Below are positions 37,801 to 52,800 of a DNA stretch of 64,000 nt, in pieces. The DNA is from Larus michahellis (lineage: Eukaryota > Chordata > Aves > Charadriiformes > Laridae): positions 1,860,001-1,924,000 of the forward strand of contig NC_133918.1 in the NCBI RefSeq assembly GCF_964199755.1. Direction: 5' to 3'. The number at the start of each line of letters is the position of its first letter. Position 1 is the stretch's first letter. A model generated the notes under the pieces. It saw nothing but the letters and a program-made list of their open reading frames with translations. It made no database searches and was not told the origin of the DNA. The position numbers were made by a program, and so were the translations under genes.

Positions 37801-40800
37801 ATCCCTCTTTGGGTACCTGGACACAAGGCTGCTGGCTGGTCTGCTCTGAACCAGCCTTAAAGGCATACTAGGAGGATGGACAGAAATCGTTGGCTAAAGC
37901 TGCTCTCACAGCTACACGGATATCTATTTAAAATTTGCTCATTCCCATCTATCCTCTTGCTCTGCCACATGAAGAAAAACAAACCTTCTCATTTAACAAC
38001 TCATGTCTAAGGTTACAATTCCTTTTCATAGCTGGAAAAATACATGTGTTCCCTCCAAGACATCTACTACTTTTTGATTTCAATTCAGAATTGGATCCAA
38101 AACAAAACTGCAAACCAGCTTTAACAAGGGACAAGGAAGTATCTTCAAATTTATCTAATCTGTATTTAGGACAGATATTAAAGGAACCTCTTCCAAAACA
38201 GTTCTGGGCTGACAAAGGCATGAGGAAGAACTCTAGCGTACTCCTTGTCGTGCTGCTTTAGTGGGTAAGGCATTCCCAAAAAAGTGAAGAACAAAATGTG
38301 TGTAGCTGAACAGAAGCAGCAAACAGACAGCTGCAAATATACAGCTGAGCCTTTTTTAAGCCAAACTTTTGATATATTCTCCATAGTTATCTCCAGCTTA
38401 AAATTAAGTGAAAGGAAATCAAATTGCTCCAGTTTTCATGCGTGCTTTGGAGAAATTCATGCTGACAGTCAGACACCCAAAGACTTTCCTTTAAGGTATT
38501 TTATCTCTCTCAGGTTTTTCAGAAATAGCACTGATGGAATTACCTTTTGATACCTGAAGCCAATATATTGGGACTCAAAAAAAAAAAAAAAGGTGCAGAA
38601 ATGCATCCAGAGACCTGGTTACTGACCCACCTACAGGCACTTCACCAGTCCTGAATGAAGAAAGGAACACTTATACGTACCTATGGATGAGGTTGGTCAG
38701 AGGCTCAATCAACTTCTTTCCCAGCCTAGGTTCTAATGGAGTAAGAGCACCAAACTATTAAAAGAGAAGTGCAGACAAGAAAGTGACTTAATAGCTGCTT
38801 TTAAACAGTATAAAAACATTATTTAAATTGCAGCTCACTATTTAAACCAAGCTATGTTAAAATATTTTTCTCTCTTTGGTTACGTTCACAAACATTAGAA
38901 GATATTCCTGGTTTCTTTTTATTCAGATTTAAACGATAACCACACCTCCAAGCAAGAAATGTATTTTCACACCCAAGCTAATTTAATGAGTACCCCAATC
39001 CTGTACATATAGGTTCAGAATACTTACCAGTTTTATAATTTTAATGAGAACCCAATTATTGGTTGATGACGTCATCAACTTGAAAAAGAGTGGAGCAAGG
39101 GAAAGGTAGTTTTTGGGATTGCGTCGAGCCAGCTCACAAATAACATTAACTGCAGCAGACTGCACACCTGGGAAAAAGAAGTGCGAGAAGCAGAAATCTC
39201 ATCAACGCCTTAATTGTAATTGGAGTTTCTGGTGCAGAACCCCCAGAACAAAAGCAGCTAAAGATTCAGACTTGTGTGTCCAAGGGGAACGGTTCAGCAT
39301 CGTTACCAACCGTGGGGTGGTGAACTAAACACAAGAATGCAAAAACAAACAGAGAGGATTTTATTTAATTGTGTCTATTTTCTAACATCCCAGCAAACTG
39401 GGTATCTGCTTTGGGTCCAGCACGAGAAAGAACAGGACACTGCCAGCCTCCTTCCCCCTTTACTGTGGGTGCTTGTTTGTGGGACACAGACAACATAATA
39501 ACCAATAACCCTACTCACCATAAAGTTTCCAAGCACTCTTGCTTCTTTAAAATGTGTTATTTAGACATGTTTCAATACAACACAAAAATAATGAATCCTT
39601 AGATAATCTGCCTGGACACGTTCATTCCTTTCTAATGGCTCAGCCTTCAGATTGATTGTTCTCAATGTGGACTCTTAATCTAGATAGTCCGAGTCTTCTA
39701 GTAGAGAGCAGTCCTTTTCTCCATAAAGCATAATAGGTATTTTCTTCCTCTGTTTGCAGGTGAGGGGGTGTGCGTGTGTTTTGTTTTTTTTAAAAATATT
39801 GTCCCTGGAAGACGCTTCTTACGTGCCCACAAATTAGTCCAGTATATGCAATTAAATTTCTCCCTCTAAACACACATGCAAATCAAACGAAGATCACAGA
39901 ACTGCATCGCACACTGAAGTCTTGAAACAAGTGTATGGCGTTTTGGTGCAGCGAGGGAAGACCAGCATTTTCCAGGAAGACCAGGTAGAATTGTGAATAC
40001 GATACAGAGCAATTGCAAATTTCCCGCACTGCAGCTGAATTGCACTGACACAGTACTGAAGGGCCCAAAGAGCACTCCTGACTCAAAGTTTGAATTTAAA
40101 AAATGGAAAAAAAAAATATATATACTAAGTGATGTGAAGTTATTTTAAGTATATCCATTGCAAGCCAACAGCTGCAGCTTTGTAAAAGAGCACAGGAAAC
40201 AACAACAAAAACCCAAACCCTGAAACCATCCAAAATATTTCCAATGGCCAAGTTAAGTAAACAACAAACCAGGAATCATTAAGTCGCTTTGTCCCATTAA
40301 GATATGGTTTTGACAGCTTTGGGTTTGAAGTAAGAATTGGACATTTTCAAGAATGTATTTTTAATATGGCAACATTTGTCAAAACTCTCATATGCTCATC
40401 TACCTATTAAACAGGCAAATCAGTACCCAGAAGATAATTACAGCACTGTTCATGTATTCTTCTCTCCCCAAGCTCTAAAAGCATGTATACCCAGATGTTC
40501 TGGAGCAGAAATAATTTACTGAAATCCACTCACCAGGATCTGGATCTTCAAGTTTCTCTTTAAGGCGAGGAAACGCGGGACGGAGGGACTCTGGGTATTT
40601 CAAAAAAACTTTGTACATGATTAACACTGCCTTCTTCCTGATATAAGGCTTTGTATGAGACATCTGTTAATGAAATAATCGCAATCAGGCCCTTAGCAAC
40701 TCTGTGTTTCCAGAGTTCTTCTCAAGGTCCTTATGTCCACACCACTGTCTCAAAATTTCCCCAGGGACACTCAACCACTTGTTGAAAACTCAGTGTCATT

Positions 40801-43800
40801 TATCACCAAAATTAATAGAAATATTCAAGGTGACCCTCTTAAGCTAACTAAGGTCTGCAAAGGCTCCCCAAAAACCCCACAGGTGTCAGTTTTCACATGC
40901 AACACTTCTAAATTTAACAGATATTTACCACATTTGAACAATTTAACATTCTGTAATTACAGGAAAAAGTTATTTCAACCTTATCAACTCACCAGTGTCA
41001 TGATGTCATTTGCCAAGTCCCTGGCAAGATCTGGAGTAACAAAACAGGACAAGCCAGTCAGTGCAACTCCAGTATCATATTGGTTAGGGCTACTCAGATC
41101 CTAAAAAAGGAAAAACAGGCTCAAAAATTTAAGATTACACAGGATGTTGAAAAACAATTTTCTCAGACCAATTTTATTCACTCAACAGATAAGAAGCAGA
41201 GCTTCTTACATAATATATAAGCTTCTTATATATAATATATAAATATTCCGTGAGAATATTTATATCAACTATTAATGGGAACGTCCTCCAACACCTGCTA
41301 AAATACAGCTAGCTTGAGGTTTAATAATGGGCACGAGGAATCATAATCAAACAATAGATGGATGACCGCGAGACACAAAAGCAACGAGAGATATGGTACC
41401 TTGGTGATATTTAGGAATAGCAAATAATTTTTAAACCCTCATGACATCATCACAAACATGTTTAGAATACTAAAAAATCAATATTAAATACTAACCCTGC
41501 TAAATCAAAGCCCAACTGTCATCAACTTCACTGGGAACAGGCACTCTTGTCGAGTGCTTAACAATGTCCTAGCTTAATCTATTAGAGAAATGGGATTACT
41601 TTCCTTCCAAGATGCTGGCAGCACCATGATTTTCCGTCCATGAAGACATAACCCAAGCTAGAGCGTAGAATACATTTTCTTGGTCAAGTTTCTCTTGACT
41701 TATTTGTAGTCAGTATCCTACATAGTTTTCTCTAAGCTTCTGACTCTTAATAATATTACTATTGAGTATGTTCAAGTATAGATTATAAAACCAGACCTCA
41801 CTGAATACAGAGGGTCACAGGATTGATCCTTAACTGCAGTTATTAGAAAATAAGAATACAAAGTGAACGGCACAGAATTAACCCTCCAGATTCCCACGTA
41901 CACGGGGGCTGCTTTAGGAGACCTAACCATAGCCAGGCCTTCAGTGTTCCTTGCCATTTCCAGCTCATTTTAAAACCTTTCACAGGTGGTAGGCAATTAG
42001 ATTCTACTTTAAGAATAATGAAATCTACTACTTAAGGAGCAACAAAATCTTTGCAATTCATTCTGGCTTTGAGAACCGATAGCCCCTTAAAATAAAAACC
42101 TGCTAGATCAACGAAACATGAAGAGGCATAAATAAAGATGCTTTTAAGTAAAAACTCAGGCACAAAAAGGAAGAACCCTATTAAGTGACTGAAATCCAGT
42201 ATAATAAAGTCTCCATAGTAAAGAAAATGGATGGACATTATTAAAAATATGCAGTTGTCAGAGCAGAACAGTTTAAACGATAAAGGGAAAAGCACTAAGT
42301 CGTTAGGAGAGATGCTGGATAACATCCCACTGATCTTTTTTAAGCAAGTAAAAGACAGTTTAGCTACTTAGATGTTAAAAATGTAGGCACATCTTGTACT
42401 GGATCAGTCAAGTTTTTAAGCAGTGATACTTTAAAAAAAATTAAACATAAGAGCTTTAAAAAGATATCTGTAATCTGAAGAAAATAATGCTGTGACCCAA
42501 TAACTGTGAAAAAAATCAAGGGATAAAGCTCTATGAAAATAAATCTAACACACTTTGGTACACTAATACAGAATACAACTTTACACACACTCTTCATTTT
42601 TTTTTTAGACACAATTATACGAAAGAAGTCAAAAGCCTGGTCTGTTATTAAACAGAAGAAAACAGGCCCTCACAAATAGGAGGTTTGTGGACCCAAGTTA
42701 CTGCTCATTTTACTTCAGAAATGAGGACATTTTTCTTACCCATTACATTCTTCTAAGGGCTGGCTAAGAGACTAGTAACCTTAACAACGGTTATTGTTGT
42801 CACCATTCCCTGTGGCAAATAAACACAGAGAGCTGGTCTGAGACAGCATGAGGGAAGCCCATGGTCAGATCCTCAGTATTTAATTAATCCTTCTGCTTGC
42901 GGAATGAGAGCAGACTGTAAACCAAGCAAGCGGGATTCTACTTGAACACCTTTATATTGCTAAAAGAGAAATACTTTGTACTGATCTGAAAATACAAGTA
43001 GGGAGACGCTACGAGAAAAAAATTAAGAAATGGAGTAAAAAGTTTACCTTTCGGATCTGATTAGTAGTCAACATAATTACATCAGTCCCTTCATGAAAGC
43101 ACTGAGAGGCAGCTAGGTAACCGATTCTCTGGAAAAAGGCAAGGAAGAAAAAAAAGTAAGTTCAGACAATGTTTAGATGAACAACAACTGGTAGCTTCAT
43201 AAGCAGTATTAAAAAGATGAGCAATTAGGCAGGAGGTTTCTTAACAGAAGAGGCATAGTAGGGTTCTCCAGAAAAAGGGGTTTGGATCAGGAAAGAATAG
43301 TCTCAGACAAGCAACATCTCTAGAGATAATACATCTCTCTCAAGGATAATAAAACTAGCTTCACCTTCTCTACTTTATTAAAACATACAGCTTCAATGAC
43401 CACGAACATGTAGAAATAAGATAGGTCTGTCAGTAGGAGAAATGGAGACTATTACATTTATTTTGTCTGTATTGACGCCTGATTTTTTAGGTACTAAAGC
43501 ACAACTTGGAAATTCTTTGTTACAAAGTAACATTCCACTCCCTTTGGTGAAAAAGGTCTGCCACACAGAGCATGTACAAAACCTTTCAAGAAAAACATTA
43601 TAAAGCTATTACAAAATAAAATATGCCTGCTGCTAGGGATCTTAGGTGGTCTTCACATAAAAAACAGGCATCATAGCTTTTGTGAAAAAAACAGGGTATC
43701 TGGCAGAAAAAGCCTATACCGACAGGCCAAGTATTATCCGTGCACTAGAAACAAATACAGCCCACCTCCCTTCTGTATTGAAGAAAGCAAAAGAAAAGAC

Positions 43801-46800
43801 AATGTACCAACGCATGCATTAAATACAGTACTGAAGCTGCCCGGCTCGCACAGTTGCAGTGACGCAGAGAACTCACTTTGAATGTAAACTTTGATGCACT
43901 CATGACTTCAATAATATTGAAAGCAGCCCAGCTGATGTCGTAGCCCAGCATCTGTAACTGTGAGCAGAGAAGCCAAGATAAACTTCTGAAATATGGGACT
44001 CAAGAAAACAGGTCAGGATACCTCACAAAACTGAAGATGTAACAATAGGCCAAAAATAATAGCAGAAGACGTCTCAAGTTTATGAATAATGTTACATTCT
44101 GCACCCCCCGCACTAAGTGAAAGAAGTCTCAAATTTCCACCAGAAGCAAGTTTTAAATAGTTTCAATTAACTCCAGGTACCACATAGGCAGTTATATAAG
44201 ATTCATTGTGAAGGGTGTTTTTCCTGGATTTTTTTCTTTTAAATGAAAACCAGAACAGAACAACAAAAATAATTCTTTAGCAGTATTTCCCCCCTCTCCT
44301 TCTCAACAAAGGACTGCGCAAACAGAAACAAACACCAGTTTCAAGTGCTCGTGCAACTGCGTGATAAGGAACAATCCAGTTGAAGGCAACTTTTTAAAGT
44401 TTTAAATCAGATTAGCTTCCTGACCTATCTTAATAAAACAAAACTGTACCAACAGTAGTGCCAGTAGAATGAACAAAACGGGAATATGCAGCCTCTGACC
44501 TCAGACATGGCTGGGAACATTTTCACCTGCAGCCTGCACTTACAAGAGTCTAAGAAACCGCAGTCTAAGAAAAGTGGGAATTCAGAGTGAAGACCAGCAC
44601 CTAGTCAGCAAGAAAGGAAAAAAATAAAGATGTGATGACACGGTATGCCAGCAAGGCACTTACATATGTAAGTTTGCAGACTGCATTTGCTTTCACGGCA
44701 ATGTTATCCTGCTTCAGCTCCTGCTTGATCTCATCGATGCACTGGGAGATGTATTTTGCCTGATGAAAACAAACCAGAAAAATTTATGTTCATTTGCAGT
44801 TTTGTAGATTTCCCACATTTTAGCGGACAGAAGCAGCAGAACTCATCATTTGCAAGCACCAAATCTCACATACACACTATTTAGGTAAGCACTTAATTCT
44901 GACAAAACCATTCATTAACGAGAAACAGCACAACTCCATTAGAAAACCAAAAGTACGCCAAGATGTTTCTTCGGTGGTTTCCCTTCACCCCCCTCTCCCT
45001 TGCAATTAAACTGTTCAGTCCGGAGCTCCAGTTTCAAAGATTTGTGAAAAAAGGTGTTCAGTGGAGACTGTGCACCCAGAGGTCTGACAAAACCTGGGTT
45101 CCACCATTCCTAGAAGATACACCGGTCACTTACCGCAATGGGAAGCCTGAGATCACCCATTCAGTACCAGGCTAGAACAAACTGTGTCAAACACTATTAA
45201 CAGCCCACAAATTTAAGATGGCTGATGAAAATAGCGTGAGTTACTCTACTTTTGGGCACGCTGTACAGGGATGGCACTGCAGGTGTGCACCCACAACAGT
45301 CCTTGCGCCTGGAGGGACACAGCACAAGTCTGGTACAGGATACCAGTAACCTCGGCCATCTACCCACCCACCGCAACGACACCCCCTCCCGGGCTCCCAG
45401 CTTAGGAGAGCCATCTCCCCATTTACACATTTTGATAAGCAACTGTTATTTGTTATGAATTTCTCAGGAATTCAGAGAGCTAAATGTCATAATGTTTACA
45501 TTTAAATATCGGTCCTTCATTTCTTTCCAAACAATCGCGTCTGTGGTTGTGGGAAGGATGTGGCAAGTGCAGGATTTAAAAATATCTGTAAAGATTTTAC
45601 TTTAGAAGTAGGCTTAGCTCAGTCAGAGATTCTTTCAGTTCACAATTAATTATGATCTGCTACAGAAATCATGAAAATTTAAATGCAGAGAGAAATAATC
45701 TCTTTGGAAAGCCACACATGCACCAGGGCATTTCACATTCCATATAAATATATCAACTGACAGAGGAACCAGGTCGGAAAGAGATTACCTTCTTTCAAAG
45801 TAAAATTCTGCCTGAATACCGTTACCTTCCACCAAAACGATATTTTCAACATAGAAGTCTACTGGCCTGCCTTTAATTAACATTTCTCCCCTTAACACTA
45901 AATTTTGAGTATTATCCCAACGATTCTTTTGTCTTTTACAATATCCTAGAGTGCTTCAACTCATAAAAGTATGCTGCTAGAAGCAGAGAATGTTATTTTT
46001 AATAAATAGCAGGTGACAATAAAAAACCCAAAGTACAAGGTCTGCAGAGCAAAGAGATGCTGCAACGATCCAGGTGAGGAAAGGCAGCAACTGAATTTTA
46101 ATGCAGGGACTTCGTACCCCAAGCAGCAGTCACGTAGCGACAATTCACACCACTGTCATTTAGAGTCTGGTGAAACCAGAATTAGAATCCGCCAGCAGGA
46201 CACAAGGTGAATACACATAATTCAGAGGAGCTGCAGCTTCCCCGGTTTAACAGCTTCTATATAGGCAGAATGATTATTTGGCTTTTCTCTCAAACCTTGC
46301 ACGTACAGAGGGATAAAAGCCAGGTCCTCCCTGGCACAGGTAAGCTCAGGTGCAACCACGTTTGTTATTTTGAGACTTTTAGTAAAACGTCTTTGTTGAC
46401 CTTGATGGAGCTCCTGTCTGACCCATTCCTGCAGCACACCGAGGTACCTCAAACACCAGTCCCGCTCTCCAGCATAACGGAAATCAGAAGGTCTAAAGAA
46501 AGCAAGCTGGCAAATGAATTTAGTTGAAGAAATTTAAGATATTCCTAAATGCCTGTAACTGGGGTAGAAATACTATCTTTGCAATGGGAATTTTCATGTA
46601 AAGGGAGAGCACACTAAACCCCAAACAACCCTTTCCTCTACAGGGATCCCCATCTGTCCTCCTGGATACAGGCAAGTGGATCACATCTGCCAAAACCAGA
46701 GATGCCATTTCCCCCAAACACTTCCAATGTAGAGCCCAGGTGACTTCTCCCAGAAACTAGAAGATTTGGGATTCTAAATCCATTGCCTGAGAGTAATTCA

Positions 46801-49800
46801 GGTCCAGACAACTCCCATGTGAAGTTTAAACTAAAAAAAACACAAAACCAAAAAAAACCCACACCAACAAACCTTCTGAGAGTAGAAAATACACACTTGA
46901 ACAGAGATGCTGAAAGAACGACTTATACAACATGCAACTGATCTACAAATACATTGTACCTAGCCTTGAATATTTTATGCACACATAAGAGCGCACTGGA
47001 GGAGCAGCATCACAGAATCCTCCATGTGTGTATCCCATTGCCGCATCCTGGTCAGCAAGGTCGGCACTGGCTCTCAGTGCAGGACACCAACACGCAGGTT
47101 CTGAGGCTTTATGTCCATTACTAGAAAGCACAATTTTCATTTCCCATGGCACCTATACCAAAACTATTTCAAAATTAGCTTCAGTTTCCTGGAAACCTCT
47201 TGGGAGTTGAACGTGAACCACCGTGTGACCAGTTGGGGAAAAAAAAAAAAAAAAAACAAACAAAAATAAGTACAGAAAAGTTCAATAATGTATAGCCCAG
47301 CACCGTTGGTACAGACTCCCGAGCCACCAGCCACCCTCGATGGCCCCAGCAGCCTGCAGGCAAAGCCCTGTCTCCCAGTTAGCCCAACAGAACGAGGGAC
47401 TTTTGGAAAAGTGTATTACAGAACCCCAAATCAGATCTGAAACTCAAAAAAGGGATTTTGAAGAGCAGAAACAAGTCCTTCCAAACCAGCTGTATTTCAA
47501 ATCCTAGAAGACTACAAGGAATGTAAGACCCTATATATAGAAAGCTTTAAAGGATCAGCAGGTATTAACTTTTTGTTAATCTCTCTGGAGTAGCACTATC
47601 ATGAATAAGCAATATGAAGAAAACTGATCTATTTAAGTCTCCCACTTAAACGTGAACCCCAACCACCTCGCCAGATTCGCTACCACATTTAACATCTACA
47701 TAAATACGAAGGAAACAAGTTCACATGTGCAGGTCTCTAGTGAAGCCCTTCCCCGGACTGTGGCTACCGGAATCACTGAACTCTGCGAGGGCCAGACCGG
47801 AGGCCACCCCAAAGCATTTTCAGGCAACCGATGCTCTCAGGCCCCACGCCGCAGCCTGAGAGCTCTTCAACAGAGCCAAACCAGGCAGTAAATGGGAGAA
47901 CCATCACTTGATGCAATGAAGAAGTAACGGCAGTCGCTCAGCAAGGCCTAAATGGTTGCAGAAAAAAGAAAAACATCTGCATACTAAACCAGGACAAAAT
48001 CTGGATACTTTTCCCAGCATTGATTCAGATAGTTTTTGCATAAATCCTAATATAGCAATTCCTATCATGGTAATTAAAAATAAGTACTTCCCAGGGCATA
48101 ACTGGCTCAGTTTTTCCTTAAATGCTTTTGAGATCCCATGAAGAAAGGAATGCAAAAGGAAAATACTTCACAGTTCATTTATGCTCACAGTATTCATTAT
48201 AATATCGATATATTTCTTAAGTATTAATTCCATGACAGTCTTATTATTTGAAGTCTTCCCAGGATGCTACTCAATTGCTCCCACATTTTTGGCCAGTCAA
48301 CTGAGAAGCACTTCTAACATCACAATATTTATATAGACCTTTGGGCCATCCCCAGCCAGACCGCTTTGAGCGAGTGCGGCGATTATAAGGCAGCCTTTCA
48401 GTCCCGCTGTACTGGAGAACAAGCAGAGCCATTACGGACAAGAACCCCCTCCGAATGATGGCAACCCAGGCCAAGCTGCCAGGCTGCCGTCAGAAGCTGA
48501 AGGGCATATGATAACGCAGGGAAAAGGGCTGAGAGGAGCTCTTTTATTCCTGCTAGGCTGCCAAGCGGGAAAGGAGCCTTCCCCACAAGCCCTTAATGAA
48601 CTGCTATAGCAACCACCCGGTGCCTGTTTCCACTCGTGTATCCCTCCGAAGGAGGAAGATGACAGAAACACGCGCAGAGCAGCTCAGCTACAACACAAGT
48701 AAAGCATGCAGATGTTAACAGTAATTACCCAACAAAGCTGTGAATACAGCACAAAGTCACAACTGCCATTTCTTAATGTATTCCACCAAACAGATGCAGT
48801 AAGCATTTTATATCCGTTAACAAAGTACACAAGCTAAATTTTAAAATAAGCCCAAATTCCTCAAGAATTCCAAGACCTCACCCAGAAAATATGTGCATTT
48901 AAGCTAGTGCGAGTGGCTAAAATGAGAATGAAGGTATCACGACTCAAAGAGACAACCCCTTTGAAACAGAGGGAGTGTAGAAGGGAAAAGTGGGTCATGG
49001 TAGAGAACCAAAATGTCAGTTTATAGGATTTTTCACTTCCCAAGCCAAGTTTTTTTGAATTAACTTCAAAATACACTAAACCTTAATTCCAAACTTGGGG
49101 TTTGCTGACAATTTCAGAGAGGTTCACATAAGACTGCTTGGTTTGTTTTTTTTTTAAGCAATATGTGAATGAAGTTGAAAAATCACTGATCTAACTGAAC
49201 AACAATTACATTCTTCGGAAATGTGACTCTCTACGCTGTACTTTCATTGACGGATGAGACGACACTAATGATTAGAAGAGATATCACTGCAGAACATTTA
49301 TATTAAATTTAATCATGAAAGCTACTCATTTCCAATAGTCTCAAAGAAGCTGTACTCTTATCTCAACCACATACCATCTTCTGAAACCAAGAGAAGGAAA
49401 ACTCATGTTCTTACCACTGAGGGTTACGGTCCAGCAAACCAAACGCGGCAGAATCCTCCACCAAAGTCCTTGTCAGGATCCAGCCTCAATGACTGCATCT
49501 GCTGCAGCCAATTTGAGATTCAAGCCTGTCACTTACTGCAACAGCCAAGTGCTTTCCACCCAGATGAAACAGCAAAACGTCAGTGAACATCAGTCCCTAC
49601 TTCTCTGGCACTTCCGGGGTTAAATACAGTGTTTTAAGGAAAGGATGATTAACAGTGAATGCCACAAGGAGCAAGATATGATTTGATATAAATGCATACC
49701 TACATCATTCTGAAACAGAAGAAAGACTGGAATAAGTAGAACATAAAAACAAATCACTGAAATAAGCACAAAATATGTAGTTTCTTTTCTTTTAAGCACT

Positions 49801-52800
49801 GCAGGATTTATCTTTTTTTGTAGCACCGTAAGACATACGCTTGCCATTAACTCCATGAAATGACGTTGGGCGCGAGCACATGACGATCTCACATGAGAGG
49901 AAGATGTCCACCGCTCCAGCTTCCAGGAAAAAAAGCAACAACTGCCCCTCCCTTTTTGCCTTTTTGGATGATCTTAAGAAATATGACCTGTGGCGTGCAA
50001 GCCACAGGACACGACCACCACGCTTAACACAAAATGGAGTTACACCACAGACATGCCGTGGAGGCGAAGCAACTTTTGAGTTAGTTTGTGCTTCAAGCAG
50101 AAGATCCTGTTACAAGCACAGTGCAGATCAGCTGCCACCTCCCAACTTAAGAACAGGACTGGAAAGAAATACATATCACTTGCCGGGCTTCTATTAAAAC
50201 CCTCAAAAGCAGTACTTCATGTCAAAAAATGCCACTGAACTAGTCAAATAGAATTTATACACCTATAATTGACTACAGTACCTGATACACAAGCATCATA
50301 TCATGACAGCACAGGATAAATCAACTGAAGGAACAGTCAAGAGCATAAAAAGGTGAAACGTGCTGCTATACACGCAGCACTAGACATATTAAATGTTAAC
50401 TTCTGTCATACATAACTAAAAATATTATATTATTTAAATACTGTAGGAAAAGCTATTTGTGATAAGTAAGAGGAGCCTTCATTAAAACTACTCTATGGCT
50501 GGATAGAAAGAGAATTCCAAGGCACACGCTATCTCACAACTAACTCCACTAAACCAAGCAAGTAGATAAGCATGTAACAATATAAGCAATAACAGAGAAA
50601 TTGCACAGCATTCATTTAAACCAGTTTTGCAGCAGCCAAAATCAAACGGTGCAGAGGGTAGTCAGGGGCAATAAAGAGCTCAGAAAACATGTTACGACTT
50701 GAAAGGCATTTTGAAAAGGCAAGCTTATCTTTCCCTGAGCTGGTGATAAACAGTCTCGCTAGATGTGTTTTAACATGTCTCAGTTTGCCTTTGGTAATTA
50801 GCTGTCCAGGGATTTATTCCCTCATCTTGTAGGTACTTTAAGATTCTAGACTGATGTGCTGTTCTCATCAGTGATGAGCACCGGAGGCATGAAGGTGAAC
50901 CTTTGCCATTTCATCTGCAGCAGTCTTCTCTGTCATTAGAAACTTGATGCATTACCCACTACCCCTTTGTCCATTACAGCCAAAGGGAGACAGCAAACTC
51001 CTTGGCAAAACGACACTGATGGAGGTATGTGAAAAGTCAATTTACATTTTCTTCTTTTCTTAATGTTTCCTGAAATTATACATACTGACTGAAATTTGAC
51101 ACGATGCATCTATCCATCCTAAACTGATTCACAAGGTTATGGTTTAGTGATGTTTTTTGTCAGCGTTGGGTTGATGGTTGGACTCGATGATCTGAAAGGT
51201 CCCTTCCAACCTAGGCAATTCTGTGATTCTATAAACCAATAAAAACCTTTGAAGCTTATTTTAAAAATTCAGAGAGATGCTAAGCAAGTAGCGTACACCT
51301 ACCAGTTTCAGAGCAGACACGAAACAACTGGTACGTTTGAAAGGAAGGACTGGATTTCAGAGAAGCAGCAGAGCTGCAGCTGCTCATCCAAAGGGACTCC
51401 AAGGCAGAGCCGGACCAAGGCTGCCCCAGACACACCGAGCACCGCAGCGTCTCTCCAGCACCAGGGTGCTCCTGCACTCTCCCACGCACAGCACCTTTCC
51501 AGCAGTTCACCCAAAGACGACTGAAGTATTTCTCACAAAAGAGCACCTACACAGGAAGCTGGAGCTACGCAAGCCATCCTGGACCACCTCCCCAGGCCGA
51601 GATGCCAACAATTAAGCAGGCATTAGATAGGAAAATCCAACCCAGCCCAACAGAAATCAGTAAGCAAGGCTCTAGAGATGTCTCTTAGTGTGATCGGCCC
51701 CTTAAGATACATACGTCTCCAGTCTGATCACAGTATTTGTTAATTTAATTGCATGGCAATTAGACAATCCTCAGGGGCCTGCGTTGTCTAAATCATACCT
51801 GCGCAGACAGCTTTTAAGACCAGAGAGATGCGTCAGATAAAAGTGCTGATCCCTACAAACACAAGATGTGCTCAAACTTTTATTTTTACATTATTATGCA
51901 AAAAGCTATGCAAGTACTCTCACAGTAGATTTTTTCAGTTTGCTAGTTCCAGACATATTTCTGTGCATAATTTCAGGCTTTGATAAAGGTAGGTGCCGTT
52001 ATGAGCACGTGTTCTGTTGTATGTATAGGAAATAGTCACTTCCTTCTAAGGAACTAAAGTAGCTACTGTTTCCAAGACTCAGCTGACTGGAATTAGTTCA
52101 GAGGGAAACATCACAAAAAAAAGACACTTAACAATGTATTAATACTATATAAACATGTAACACTGAAAATATTACAAAGGTGTAACACTGACTCATGCAA
52201 AGCTATGAGTATTTCTCCGTTATGGAAGGTAAGAAGGACAATGAAGAAAAAGATGGTTCATGGCCGTCGCTGACTTCTTAAATTCAATGCAAATATTTGT
52301 GTAATTAAAGTAAATTTGTTCACCTACTCCCTGCTGTACAATCATGCCGTTTGCTCTAAACAAACTTACGCTCCTCCAGGCTGAAGCTCAGTCACGCCGC
52401 AGTAGGTGGCAGTGATAGATTTTATGCAGCCTGAGTTTGCCATGAAGATGGAGCCCACCAGAAGAAAGTTCCACCCATTGATGCCTACTTCCCTTTATAC
52501 ACCTTTTAACATTCGAATCTCTCGGCGAAAGCTAACAGGTTTGAACACCTAGGTCATAAAATAAATAACAATAAAAAGGAAATAGCAAATACGAAGCCAG
52601 CCCTCAACTACGTGATCTACAAACCCTGTCTGAGCAGCCTGCTGGGCACTGACCGAGGAGGTAAACTGGTATGAACCTCACATTTTTTCATGCTCAGTTG
52701 CACTTTGGTATTCAACAGGACTCGTAAGTATTGTCAGTTATTCTGAACGTATGTTTCTTGTTTAAAAAGGCACTCAACCGCCTTTATGAGCTACTAACGC

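Larger units (their letters stand above)
33009..44663 (-). other. AP3D1: AP3D1 introns 2-13 (content)
   Basis: Twelve introns, from 92 bases (intron 13) to about 1.95 kb (intron 4). They are AT-rich with scattered poly-A/T runs. Intron 4 carries a 12-bp-arm AT hairpin near 41237-41265, and just left of it a tandem duplication around two GCTTCTTA copies. I see no other gene or transposon. Confidence 0.6.

Noticed and set aside
51249..51615. GC-richer patch with open frames on both strands in AP3D1 intron 1
   Set aside because: No domain, no splice structure and no convincing repeat identity; likely chance openness.
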